DNA of 64,000 nucleotides from JAVXCQ01 sp036659415 (lineage in GTDB: Bacteria > Bacillota > Negativicutes > Acidaminococcales > Acidaminococcaceae). Below the pieces are notes generated by a model. The model saw only the letters and a list, made by a program, of their open reading frames with translations. It was not told where the DNA came from and searched no databases. The position numbers and the translations under genes were made by a program. How positions within the stretch are numbered: the first letter of the stretch is position 1; each line of letters starts with the position of its first letter. Below are positions 17,774 through 25,184 of the stretch, one piece after another. The stretch spans positions 1 through 64,000 of the forward strand of contig JAVXCQ010000006.1 in the NCBI GenBank assembly GCA_036659415.1. Reading direction: 5' to 3'.

Positions 17774-18858
17774 TGGAGAGAATTTACAATTTTAGTGCAG
17801 GGCCGGCCATGCTACCTTTAGCTGTGCTGGAAGAGGTGCAAGCGGAACTTTTGAATTGTCAAAACAGCGGGATGTCCATCTTGGAAATGAGTCACCGGGC
17901 ACCGGTTTATGACCGTGTTAACGCAGAAGCGGAAGCTGATATTAAAGAGTTGCTGGGTTTGGGTGAAGACTATTGTGTTTTATTTTTAGGCGGGGGAGCG
18001 AGCTTACAGTTTTCCATGATTGCAATGAATTTCTTAACGCCGGGAAAAGTAGGCGCCTATGTGGACACCAGCAATTTCTCAAATAAAGCACTGAAAGAAG
18101 CCTCCAAGGTGGGGAAAACTTGCGTTTTATTTAGCAGTAAACAGGATAAATATAATCGTGTGCCTCGGCCGGAGGAATTACAATTGCCGGAGAATTTAGC
18201 CTATGTACATATCACAGGCAATAATACGATTGAGGGCACAGAATTTACGGAATATCCGGAAACGGGAGCTATTCCTTTAATTGCCGATTTATCTTCGGAT
18301 ATTTTAAGTAAGCCGATTCCGGCAGAAAAGTTTTCTCTGATTTATGCCGGTGCTCAAAAAAATATTGGCCCTGGGGGCGTAGTAGTGGTTATTGCTCGCA
18401 AAGCCTTTCTTCGTGGACGCTTGCAAGAGCTGCCTACGATGTTGAACTACGAAACTCACTTGGATAATAATTCTTTGTATAATACACCGCCTGTTTTTGG
18501 GGTTTATATTGTGGGCTTAGTCGCTAAATGGCTCAAAAAACAAGGTGGATTACAAGCTATGGCAGTTCGCAATCAAGCCAAGGCCAAAATAGTGTATGAG
18601 GTTCTTGATCGTTATCCTGAATTTTATCGAGGGTTTGCGGAAAAGAGTAGTCGCTCACTGATGAATGTCACTTTTGGCCTGCCGACAGAGGCGCTGGAAA
18701 AAGAGTTTGTCAGTGCTAGTCAAGCTTTGGGTTTGGACGGTCTTAAAGGACATCGCAGCGTAGGGGGCTTGCGTGCTTCAATTTATAATGCAATGCCGCT
18801 AGCGGGTTGCGAAAAATTGGCAGCGTTCATGGAAGAGTTTTATCATAGCAAACAGTAA
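17773..18858 (+). CDS. serC: Phosphoserine aminotransferase
   Basis: Class V aminotransferase of 361 residues that converts 3-phosphohydroxypyruvate to phosphoserine using glutamate and PLP. The start YNFSAGPAMLP, the SHRAPVYD segment, GGGASLQFSM and the PLP-lysine motif AQKNIGPGG (Lys196) are all present, as is the terminal GHRSVGGLRASIYNAM block. Length is normal for the family. It is translationally coupled to the DUF1015 gene and followed 22 bases later by a racemase, forming a three-gene unit. Confidence 0.96.
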   Translation: MERIYNFSAGPAMLPLAVLEEVQAELLNCQNSGMSILEMSHRAPVYDRVNAEAEADIKELLGLGEDYCVLFLGGGASLQFSMIAMNFLTPGKVGAYVDTSNFSNKALKEASKVGKTCVLFSSKQDKYNRVPRPEELQLPENLAYVHITGNNTIEGTEFTEYPETGAIPLIADLSSDILSKPIPAEKFSLIYAGAQKNIGPGGVVVVIARKAFLRGRLQELPTMLNYETHLDNNSLYNTPPVFGVYIVGLVAKWLKKQGGLQAMAVRNQAKAKIVYEVLDRYPEFYRGFAEKSSRSLMNVTFGLPTEALEKEFVSASQALGLDGLKGHRSVGGLRASIYNAMPLAGCEKLAAFMEEFYHSKQ

Positions 18859-18880
18859 ACCGTTACAAGGAGGCAGGCAA

Positions 18881-19591
18881 GTGAAGAAATTGATTAAAAA
18901 TGGGAAGAAGCTGGGAGTTATTGGGGGCATGGGGTCAGCAGCATCAGCGGAATTTTTGCGTTTACTGGCGGCTAAAGCACCGGCAACCATCGACCAAGAG
19001 CATCCCGTAGTCTATATGATTGCGGATAGTGATTTGCCGGATCGCAGTCAAGCTATTTTGGGTCAAGGCCCTAGTCCGGCTAATCAATTGCGTCAGGATT
19101 TCACTCAATTGATTATGATGGGAGCAGATATTTTGGCTGTCCCTTGTAATACGGCCCATTATTTTATAGACCGCTTTGAAGAGCCGTTAACTAGACCACT
19201 GATTCATATTATTGAAGAAACGGTGCTAGCAGCTCAAAAAATCAATCCGGAGGGCGCATGGATGTTGTCTACTATTGGTACGCTACAAAGTGGGCTTTAT
19301 CAAGAGTATGCCAAAAAACATGATTACCGTTTATATTTGCCTAACGAGCAACAACGGGAAGAAATTCAACAAAGTATCTACGACGTGAAAGCTAACCGCT
19401 TAGCGGCAGCGGGAACGCTGGTCAAAAAGGTGGTCTTGGAATTATGGGCGGAGCGAGATTTGCCGGTAATGACTGCTTGTACGGAAATACCGTTGGGTTA
19501 TGACGCCTCTGGTTTACCGCCGGCACGGGCCGTTTCTAGTTTAGGTGCTTTGGCCGATGCTTGCATTAGGGAACTTTACACGTCGCTATAA
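18881..19591 (+). CDS. Aspartate/glutamate racemase family protein
   Basis: Protein of 236 residues with the two-cysteine racemase plan: GVIGGMGSAASAEF at the N-terminus, PCNTAH with Cys89 and TACTEIPL with Cys200. Both catalytic cysteines are kept, so a PLP-independent amino acid racemase activity is likely, with aspartate the usual substrate for the YgeA/RacD branch. GTG 18881 follows AAGGAGG. Placement after serC suggests a role in D-amino acid supply or in serine/aspartate metabolism; that is inference. Confidence 0.85.
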   Translation: MKKLIKNGKKLGVIGGMGSAASAEFLRLLAAKAPATIDQEHPVVYMIADSDLPDRSQAILGQGPSPANQLRQDFTQLIMMGADILAVPCNTAHYFIDRFEEPLTRPLIHIIEETVLAAQKINPEGAWMLSTIGTLQSGLYQEYAKKHDYRLYLPNEQQREEIQQSIYDVKANRLAAAGTLVKKVVLELWAERDLPVMTACTEIPLGYDASGLPPARAVSSLGALADACIRELYTSL

Positions 19592-19596
19592 AGATA

Positions 19597-19645
19597 AAAA
19601 AGGCTTACACTTGTTAGGAGCATCCTAGCAGGTGTAAGCCTTTTA
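19597..19645. terminator. Bidirectional terminator
   Basis: AAAAGGCTTACACTTG near 19597-19612 pairs with the segment ending at 19634, with a T run after it. A second short pairing lies in the loop. It separates the serC unit from the converging ygcG-type gene. Confidence 0.75.
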
Positions 19646-19679
19646 TGTTTGTAGCAAATGATTTTATATCATTTAGATC

Positions 19680-20438
19680 TTACCATTTACGGCTGGAGCC
19701 GCCGCCACCGCCGCCGCCACCACCAAAACCACCGCCGCCGCCGCGGCCACCGCCACGCATGAGCATGAGCAAAATAGTGTGGAGGATAATACCGCCAAAA
19801 AAAAGCTGATCTACGAGTAGCAAGCCGGCTAAACCAACAGCTAAAAGTAGTTTTTGCCACCAAGGCAAGCCATTAAGGGCTTGGGTGACGCCAGCTTGTT
19901 CTTGCCCAGTACTGGAACTTTTAATATCGTCCAGTTGGACGTTATATTCCTTGGCTACGGTATTGACGATATTCGCATAACCGCGATTGATGCCTTTATC
20001 ATATTGACCTTGTTTAAAATACGGTAACATGGCTTGGTCTTGGATGCGTCCGGTTAAGCCATCGGGAAGAGCACCTTCCAGACCATAACCAACTTCAATA
20101 CGGGATTGTCTGTCGTTTACAACGACGAGGAGCAAAACCCCATTATTTTTGGTTTTGTTACCGATGCCCCATTGACGCATAAGCTCCAAAGAATAGTCCT
20201 CTAGAGCTTGTCCATCTAGGGAAGGAATAGTAACGACTACCACTTGGGCGGTCGTTTTTTTATCCAAATCTTGACTGTAAGCATTAATGGCTGCTTTGCT
20301 TTGGCTTGAAAGTACTTGAGCATAGTCTTGCACATAGATGGAAGACGTCGGCTTAGGTGGTACTTGGACAGCAGCACTGGCACCGGCGGCAAAGACTAGT
20401 TGGATGGCTAAGATGAGGAGCGTTAACCAACGTTTCAT
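19680..20438 (-). CDS. TPM-domain (YgcG-type) secreted membrane protein
   Basis: Protein of 252 residues with a signal peptide (first 23 residues), a TPM domain (about 35-160: YVQDYAQVLSS, TTAQVVVVTIPSLDG, NDRQSRIEVGYGLEG), a short hydrophobic segment near 195-225 and a glycine-rich tail (mostly Gly, last 25 residues ending SSRKW). TPM proteins of this YgcG/YgcG-BA14k layout commonly pair with LemA; their biochemical role is unclear, with acid phosphatase activity or PSII repair known only for distant members. The Gly run is coded by repeated GGC/GGT codons and could be prone to length change. Confidence 0.85.
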   Translation of the reverse strand: MKRWLTLLILAIQLVFAAGASAAVQVPPKPTSSIYVQDYAQVLSSQSKAAINAYSQDLDKKTTAQVVVVTIPSLDGQALEDYSLELMRQWGIGNKTKNNGVLLLVVVNDRQSRIEVGYGLEGALPDGLTGRIQDQAMLPYFKQGQYDKGINRGYANIVNTVAKEYNVQLDDIKSSSTGQEQAGVTQALNGLPWWQKLLLAVGLAGLLLVDQLFFGGIILHTILLMLMRGGGRGGGGGFGGGGGGGGGSSRKW

Positions 20439-20475
20439 AGTAATTCCCCTAACTTAAAGATTTTTGAATAGAAAA

Positions 20476-21027
20476 TTAGAAGGAAACCTTGGGCACAGCT
20501 TTAGCGCTTTCTTCTACCTTGAAATAATCTTTTTGGCTAAAACCGAGGGCACCGGCATAAAGACTGGTGGGTAGAGTTTTAACTTTGGAATTGTAGATTT
20601 GCACAGACTCGTTATAGTCTTTACGAGCAACAGCAATCCGGTTTTCAGTGCCGGCTAATTCATCTTGCAATTGAGTGAAATTAGTGTTAGATTTCAGGTC
20701 TGGATAATTTTCGGAAATAGCCAGTAATCTAGAAAGGGCACCGTTCATTTCACCATTGGCTTGGCTAGTATCAGCCACGGTCTTGGCACCGCTTAGTTTG
20801 GCGCGGGCATCAGAAACAGCTTGAAAGACTTCTGTTTCATGAGCTGCAAAGCCCTTGACGGTGTTAACTAAATTGGGAATTAAGTCATTACGACGCTGTA
20901 ACTGGTTCTCTACTTGGCTCCATTTACCGGCAACATTTTCATTGATGGCAACTAATCCGTTGTAACTGCTAAAAATCATTCCAACGATAAGGAGAATGAC
21001 CGCTATAATACCTAGTGTTTTTTTCAA
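20476..21027 (-). CDS. lemA: LemA family protein
   Basis: Protein of 183 residues with one N-terminal membrane helix (residues 4-22) and a helical bundle typical of LemA: YNGLVAINENVAGKWSQVENQLQRRNDLIPNLV and a final YAGALGFSQKDYFKVEE. The start is a TTG at 21027 placed 9 bases after AGGAGG. LemA-TPM pairs are widespread but their function is not settled. It precedes the TPM gene by 37 bases and shares its promoter at 21074-21102. Confidence 0.9.
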   Translation of the reverse strand: MKKTLGIIAVILLIVGMIFSSYNGLVAINENVAGKWSQVENQLQRRNDLIPNLVNTVKGFAAHETEVFQAVSDARAKLSGAKTVADTSQANGEMNGALSRLLAISENYPDLKSNTNFTQLQDELAGTENRIAVARKDYNESVQIYNSKVKTLPTSLYAGALGFSQKDYFKVEESAKAVPKVSF

Positions 21028-21073
21028 AATTAAATACCTCCTAAAATGTTTTGTGCCCAGAGGCTACGGCTTA

Positions 21074-21102
21074 ATTGTAGCGGAAGAGGGTTTGCTTGTC
21101 AA
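21074..21102 (-). promoter_or_regulatory. Promoter of lemA-ygcG
   Basis: Minus strand TTGACA (21097-21102), 17-base spacer, TACAAT (21074-21079). Confidence 0.85.
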
Positions 21103-21155
21103 TTTTTGAGTGTGTTATCTGAGTTCGTAGGCAAGCTTTTTTGAATACTTAACGT

Positions 21156-21184
21156 TTGCCAGAGCTAGGCTGGCAGGCTATAAT
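21156..21184 (+). promoter_or_regulatory. Promoter of CoA-transferase-family gene, with inverted repeat
   Basis: TTGCCA (21156-21161), 17-base spacer, TATAAT (21179-21184). TGCCAG-N7-CTGGCA (21157-21175) overlaps the -35 and spacer and looks like an operator. Confidence 0.75.
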
Positions 21185-21213
21185 AAAAGAGCAAGAAGAA
21201 AGCAGGTGTGAGG

Positions 21214-22365
21214 GTGGAGGCATTAGCAGGCATAAGGATATTGGATTTGACACGGCTGTTACCTGGACCATATTGTAGTATGATTTTAGCGGATTTTGGT
21301 GCAGAAGTGATTAAAATAGAAGAACCCAAAGAGGGAGATTACGCTAGAAGCTTTCCGCCCTTTCAAAAAGGGTTTGGTTATTGGCATTTGCAACTTAACC
21401 GTAATAAAAAAAGTCTGGCGTTGGATTTAAAACGAGACAAGGGACGGACTTTCTTTTTGAAATTAATAGCCACGGCAGACGTCGTGATGGAAAGTTACCG
21501 GCCTGGTACTTTGGAGCGGCTGGGGATTGACTACCAAACAGCTAAAAAAATTAATCCTAAAATTATTTATTGTGCTTTAAGTGGTTTTGGCAAACAAGGG
21601 CCACGCCGTGACGAGGCGGCACATGACATCAACTATGTTAGCTTAGCGGGAGTTACCGCTATGAGTGGTGAAAAAGAGGGGAAACCTGCGATTCCCGGTG
21701 TCTTAATGGCAGATATGAATGCAGCCTTAATGGCTGGCATGAGCATTTTAACGGCACTGCGTCATGCTGAACGCACTGGTGAGGGACAAGAAATAGAGAT
21801 TGCCTTGTATAATTCAGCACTAGCTCTGATGCCCGGTGCTGCCAGTTTGTATTTTGGTGAACAGTTTATAGCGGAGCGGGGTAATAATTGGCTGACGGGA
21901 GCTTACGCTAACTATAATATCTATGAAACAGCTGATCATCGTTATTTAGCGGTAGGAGCCTTAGAACAAAAATTTTGGAATAATTTATGTTGGGCACTGG
22001 ATCTGCCGGAACTAGCCGATGCCATTAAGGAAGAAAGCAACCACCCTGCATTAAAAAAACGGCTCAGCCAAATATTTTTGACCAAAACGTTACAGGAGTG
22101 GGAACAAAGTTTGGCTGGTAAAGATACCTGCACCACGCCAATTTTGAATTTTGGCGAAGCTATGGCGGCTCCGCAGACCAAAGCTAATAACATGGTGCTA
22201 ACAGTAGAGGACGAGGAAATAGGGACTTACAGGCAAATGGGGTTTCCCATGCAACTGTCGCAGACTCCGGCACAACTAAAAAAACGAGCACCCAAACTAG
22301 GGGAACAAACGGCGGAGCTATTGCGAGAATGTGGTTATACGGAAGAGGAAATAGAGAAATGGTAA
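21214..22365 (+). CDS. CaiB/BaiF family CoA transferase or acyl-CoA racemase
   Basis: Protein of 383 residues of the class III CoA-transferase fold. N-terminal PGPYCSMILADFGAEVIKIE is diagnostic. Residues matching the catalytic set of alpha-methylacyl-CoA racemase are all present: His137 in HDINY, Asp167 in MADMNA and Glu251 in GALEQKFW, with nearly the spacing of the mycobacterial enzyme. This favours an AMACR-like racemase over a formyl-CoA or carnitine-CoA transferase, though family boundaries are loose and the substrate is unknown. GTG 21214 is preferred (AGCAGG 7 bases upstream); GTG 21208 is possible. It is a single-gene unit. Confidence 0.85.
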   Translation: MEALAGIRILDLTRLLPGPYCSMILADFGAEVIKIEEPKEGDYARSFPPFQKGFGYWHLQLNRNKKSLALDLKRDKGRTFFLKLIATADVVMESYRPGTLERLGIDYQTAKKINPKIIYCALSGFGKQGPRRDEAAHDINYVSLAGVTAMSGEKEGKPAIPGVLMADMNAALMAGMSILTALRHAERTGEGQEIEIALYNSALALMPGAASLYFGEQFIAERGNNWLTGAYANYNIYETADHRYLAVGALEQKFWNNLCWALDLPELADAIKEESNHPALKKRLSQIFLTKTLQEWEQSLAGKDTCTTPILNFGEAMAAPQTKANNMVLTVEDEEIGTYRQMGFPMQLSQTPAQLKKRAPKLGEQTAELLRECGYTEEEIEKW

Positions 22366-22394
22366 AAAAATACCGACCCTTAGGGGTCGGTATT
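22364..22394 (-). terminator. Terminator of PepSY gene
   Basis: AATACCGACCC (22369-22379), loop TTAG, exact complement (22384-22394). The T run lies on the minus strand, so it mainly ends the PepSY gene, but the hairpin also follows the converging gene directly. Confidence 0.85.
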
Positions 22395-22407
22395 AATGCT
22401 TTAAGAC

Positions 22408-22905
22408 TTAAAAATATTTGTGTTCCCGTTTGCAAATCGCACCGGTGGCCGGATTAAGCTCTAATTTAACAGTAAATTTAGTGGCGGTAAACTTAGCTTC
22501 ATATTCAGTTAGACCGTTTTCGGTGTCTTGGGTGATAACTAAATTTTGGGCATCTGGATAAGCGGCGAGAACAATGGCTTTAATGTCAGCTTCCGTTTGG
22601 TTAACAGTGGCACTTTTAGCAGTGTTTGCGCCCTTAATCTCTATTGTCTTGATTTTGCCAGTAGCGGCTATTACTTCAACTTCATAATATTCTAAAGTGG
22701 CAGGATCTTGGAAAGAAACTTCAAACTCATCTTCGTCGTTTTTAATACCTAAGTAATTGATGTTTGCAGGTACCTCTGCTTTAGCAACAGCAATGGCTTG
22801 TTCCTTTTGAGCCAAAGTAGCTTGTAGTGGACCGGCAAAACAGGTAGCGCAGATTGCGAGCATAAAAAGCGCAATCACAGAGAAAATAGTTTTCTTTAAA
22901 TTCAT
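22408..22905 (-). CDS. Secreted PepSY-domain protein
   Basis: Protein of 165 residues with a signal peptide (about 1-24, ending ATCFA) and two PepSY-like units: one near 35-95 (AIAVAKAEVPANINY ... YYEVEVIAATGKIKTIEI) and one near 107-160 (EADIKAIVLAAYPDA ... FTVKLELNPATGAICKRE). PepSY units are thought to inhibit proteases or sense the envelope; nothing more specific can be said. ATG 22905 follows AAGGAGG at a good distance; the frame extends upstream to 22938 without support. Confidence 0.8.
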   Translation of the reverse strand: MNLKKTIFSVIALFMLAICATCFAGPLQATLAQKEQAIAVAKAEVPANINYLGIKNDEDEFEVSFQDPATLEYYEVEVIAATGKIKTIEIKGANTAKSATVNQTEADIKAIVLAAYPDAQNLVITQDTENGLTEYEAKFTATKFTVKLELNPATGAICKREHKYF

Positions 22906-22991
22906 AAGAACTCCTCCTTTTTGTAAAGCGCAAGGCACTTTAACTTTAATTTATTATATCATATTTAATTGTTTTAAACGAAAATGGACAC

Positions 22992-23025
22992 AAAAAATCA
23001 GCATATTTCGTAAGAAATATGCTGA
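22992..23025 (-). terminator. Terminator of tRNA-Arg unit
   Basis: A 12-base-pair perfect stem (22998-23009 with 23014-23025, loop GTAA). On the minus strand it is followed by TTTTTT (22992-22997). Confidence 0.88.
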
Positions 23026-23035
23026 TACTTTTAAA

Positions 23036-23112
23036 TGGTGGCCCCGGCAGGATTCGAACCTGCGACCTTTTGATTCGTAGTCAAACGCTCTATCCAGCTG
23101 AGCTACGGAGTC
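23036..23112 (-). tRNA. tRNA-Arg (ACG), downstream copy
   Basis: 77-base cloverleaf with encoded CCA. The anticodon loop CTACGAA gives ACG, decoding CGN arginine codons after A34 editing. The D, anticodon and T stems pair fully. The acceptor stem (GACTCCG with CGGGGCC) has an A2-C71 mismatch and a T4-G69 wobble. Confidence 0.93.
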
Positions 23113-23136
23113 GTACGTTAAGCAAATATTTAAATT

Positions 23137-23213
23137 TGGTGGCCCCGGCGGGATTCGAACCTGCGACCTTTTGATTCGTAGTCAAACGCTCTATCCAGCT
23201 GAGCTACGGAGTC
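23137..23213 (-). tRNA. tRNA-Arg (ACG), promoter-proximal copy with T-stem mismatch
   Basis: Same sequence as the other copy except one base. The 3' T-stem strand is CCCGC against 5' GCAGG, which creates an A51-C63 mismatch on top of the shared A2-C71 acceptor mismatch. Anticodon ACG and CCA are intact. The two genes are 24 bases apart and share one promoter and one terminator. Confidence 0.9.
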
Positions 23214-23230
23214 ACGACTTAACAAGGGAT

Positions 23231-23259
23231 ATTATATCGACAATGCACGCTCTTGTCAA
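23231..23259 (-). promoter_or_regulatory. Consensus promoter of tRNA-Arg pair
   Basis: Minus strand TTGACA (23254-23259), 17-base spacer, TATAAT (23231-23236): a perfect sigma-70 promoter, suggesting the unit is strongly expressed. Confidence 0.92.
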
Positions 23260-23307
23260 TATAATTTTAGTAAATATTTATTTGTGGCAGGAAGTAGGGG
23301 CGCAGGG

Positions 23308-23336
23308 TTGACTTTGTTACTCTTGCTAGGTATAAT
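23308..23336 (+). promoter_or_regulatory. Promoter of symporter T-box leader
   Basis: TTGACT (23308-23313), 17-base spacer, TATAAT (23331-23336). The leader that follows runs about 350 bases to the start codon at 23692. Confidence 0.88.
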
Positions 23337-23544
23337 GGCAACATAAATGAAAAACGTGATTGTGATGACGAAGAAAAGTATTCTGTACAGGACGCCTTCA
23401 GAGAACCGGAGTGGTGAAAACCGGTGACGAAAATGCAGAAGAAGTTCCCTTCCGAGCTGCTAGCTGAAAATTTAGTAGGCGAGGCCGTGTTCCTGCGTTA
23501 AAGGATTGAGAGTGGATGCAAAAGCATTCCAATATTGGGTGGTA

Positions 23545-23588
23545 CCGCGGCAAATGTTCGTCCCAGAACAGCCGGGGTTATTTTTTTT
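23545..23588 (+). terminator. First T-box terminator
   Basis: Outer stem CCGCGGC/GCCGGGG (one mismatch) stacked on an inner TGTTC/GAACA stem, followed by eight T. Formation would sequester part of the first T-box motif. Confidence 0.65.
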
Positions 23589-23629
23589 GGAACTTTTGTG
23601 TCAAATTGGGTGGTACCACGATATTTTAT

Positions 23630-23655
23630 CGTCCCTTTAGAGGGGCGCTTTTTTT
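23630..23655 (+). terminator. Second T-box terminator
   Basis: Stem CGTCCCT with AGGGGCG around loop TTAG, followed by seven T. It is the canonical T-box terminator form. Confidence 0.8.
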
Positions 23656-23691
23656 ATGCCCCAAAACATAAAAAGAGGAGATGGTTTTGGG

Positions 23692-25080
23692 ATGTCAGTT
23701 TCACTGGTAATTTTAATTCTCTATATTGTGGCTTTGTTTGGTATTAGTTGGTATGCTAAAAAAAGAAGTGAAGGTTCCATGGAAAATTATGCTTTAGCTG
23801 GCCGCAAACTTAATGCACCGCTCATTGGTGTTTCGATTATTGGGTTAGCAGTAGGAGGTGCCTCGACGATCGGGGTTTCTGAACACGCTTTTAAAGTAGG
23901 TCTTGCTGCTGGGTGGTATACGATTGCGTGGGGTATCGGTGCCGTGGTGATGGGACTGTTCTTAGCACGCAAATATCGACAAGCGGAAATTACTACGATT
24001 TCAGAGCTCATTGAAAGGCATCATGACAATAAAGCAGTGATCTTGGGCGTTATCTGTCAGATCGTTATTCAACTGGTAATTATTTCTTTACAATATATTG
24101 CCGGCGGGAGTATTTTGCACGCTATTATGCCGGAAATTTTTGATTTTAGGACAGGGATGATTATGAGCGCGGTGACTTTCATTAGTATTACCTTTATTGG
24201 TGGTATGTGGTCAGCAAGCTTGGCTAATGTGTTGAATATTATTTTGATTTATGGCGGCATTATGGTAGCAACCTGGATTCAGCTAAGTAATGTGGGGGGG
24301 CTTGGTCAGTTATCCTTACAATTACCTCCAAATATCCCTTGGCTCGATCCGATTGCTGGGGTGGGGCTAACAGGTATTATGGCTTGGATTACGGTGCTGG
24401 TAACGGTTAATTTATCCTTGCAGAGTATTATTCAAATTTCCTTAGGCGCCAAAGACGCCGCTACGGCTAAACGAGGTTTTATTTGGGGCGGGATTTTGAT
24501 GATTCCTATCGGGTTCATGGCGGCACTTTTGGGTGTTTGTGCCAAAGCCTCTTATCCAGAGGCGCAAGCGGCACTGGCTTTGCCTCAGGTTATTGTTAGT
24601 ATGCAACCAATTTTGGCTGGTACTACTTTGGCAGCTTTATGGGCGGCAGATGTTTCCACGGCGTGTAATTTACTGCTGAGTGCAGGCACCATGTTTTCCA
24701 ATGATATTTACAAACGTTTCATTAATCCAACCTGTAGTGATGCCAAACAACTGTCGATGATGCGTTTGTGTGTTGTTATTGCCGGTGGGTTAACGGTTTT
24801 TATGGCCATGAGCATTTCCGGTATTTTAAATACCATCATGGCGGGACTTAGTTTGACGGCAGCTTTTAGTGTGCTGGTAATTGTCGCTTTGTTTTTCCCT
24901 CGCTACTGCTGTAAGGCTGCCGGCTTTAATACCCTGCTAGTGGGACTGGTGCTTTTAATTACGTGGCAATTGGTACCGGCAATTCGTATTTTGCCACATG
25001 TTATTTATGCGGAGTGGTTGGCTTGTACCTTAACCTACGCTTTAACTTTTTTGATTGCTCCCGAAAAAAAGGTGTTGTAA
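23692..25080 (+). CDS. Sodium:solute symporter (SSF family)
   Basis: Membrane protein of 462 residues with about twelve helices. SSF features include GISWYAKKRSEGSMENYALAGR near the N-terminus, an unwound GLAVGGASTIGVSEHAFKVGLAAGWYTIAWG region, and an AADVSTACNLLLSAGTMFSNDIYKRF helix with the Na+-site-like Ser/Thr cluster. The family couples Na+ entry to uptake of amino acids, sugars or vitamins. The leader with a Phe-type T-box predicts phenylalanine or a related aromatic compound as substrate; this is inference. ATG 23692 follows AAGAGGAG; the upstream in-frame ATG at 23656 sits against the terminator T run and is unlikely. Confidence 0.88.
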   Translation: MSVSLVILILYIVALFGISWYAKKRSEGSMENYALAGRKLNAPLIGVSIIGLAVGGASTIGVSEHAFKVGLAAGWYTIAWGIGAVVMGLFLARKYRQAEITTISELIERHHDNKAVILGVICQIVIQLVIISLQYIAGGSILHAIMPEIFDFRTGMIMSAVTFISITFIGGMWSASLANVLNIILIYGGIMVATWIQLSNVGGLGQLSLQLPPNIPWLDPIAGVGLTGIMAWITVLVTVNLSLQSIIQISLGAKDAATAKRGFIWGGILMIPIGFMAALLGVCAKASYPEAQAALALPQVIVSMQPILAGTTLAALWAADVSTACNLLLSAGTMFSNDIYKRFINPTCSDAKQLSMMRLCVVIAGGLTVFMAMSISGILNTIMAGLSLTAAFSVLVIVALFFPRYCCKAAGFNTLLVGLVLLITWQLVPAIRILPHVIYAEWLACTLTYALTFLIAPEKKVL

Positions 25081-25091
25081 AGTATGAACAT

Positions 25092-25137
25092 AAAACTCTA
25101 GAAGGACTAGTCCCTCTAGAGTTTTATTGTTTTTTTA
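25092..25137 (+). terminator. Terminator after symporter
   Basis: AAAACTCTAGA (25092-25102) pairs with TCTAGAGTTTT (25115-25125), followed by a T-rich run. Confidence 0.85.
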
Positions 25138-25184
25138 CAATCATAATGTTAAGATAAAAATAACAGGGACGGGGGGGCATAGCA

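Larger units (their letters stand above)
23343..23655 (+). promoter_or_regulatory. T-box leader, TTC (Phe) specifier, duplicated antiterminator module
   Basis: Stem I apical segment near 23395-23425 (AGAGAACCGG, GTGAAAACCGG). By its fixed distance to CCGAGC the specifier is TTC (23445-23447), for tRNA-Phe. Two T-box motifs follow: GGGTGGTACCGCGG ending 23550 and GGGTGGTACCACG ending 23620, 70 bases apart. Module 1 has a terminator (CCGCGGC 23545-23551 with GCCGGGG 23571-23577, inner stem TGTTC/GAACA, T run 23581-23588). Module 2 has CGTCCCT (23630-23636) with AGGGGCG (23641-23647) and a T run. There is only one Stem I. Phe-tRNA shortage should switch the symporter on. Confidence 0.85.

Noticed and set aside
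19680..19755. GC-rich repeated codons as a possible DNA repeat element
   Set aside because: It is the coding sequence of the glycine-rich tail of the TPM-domain protein, in frame and common in that family.
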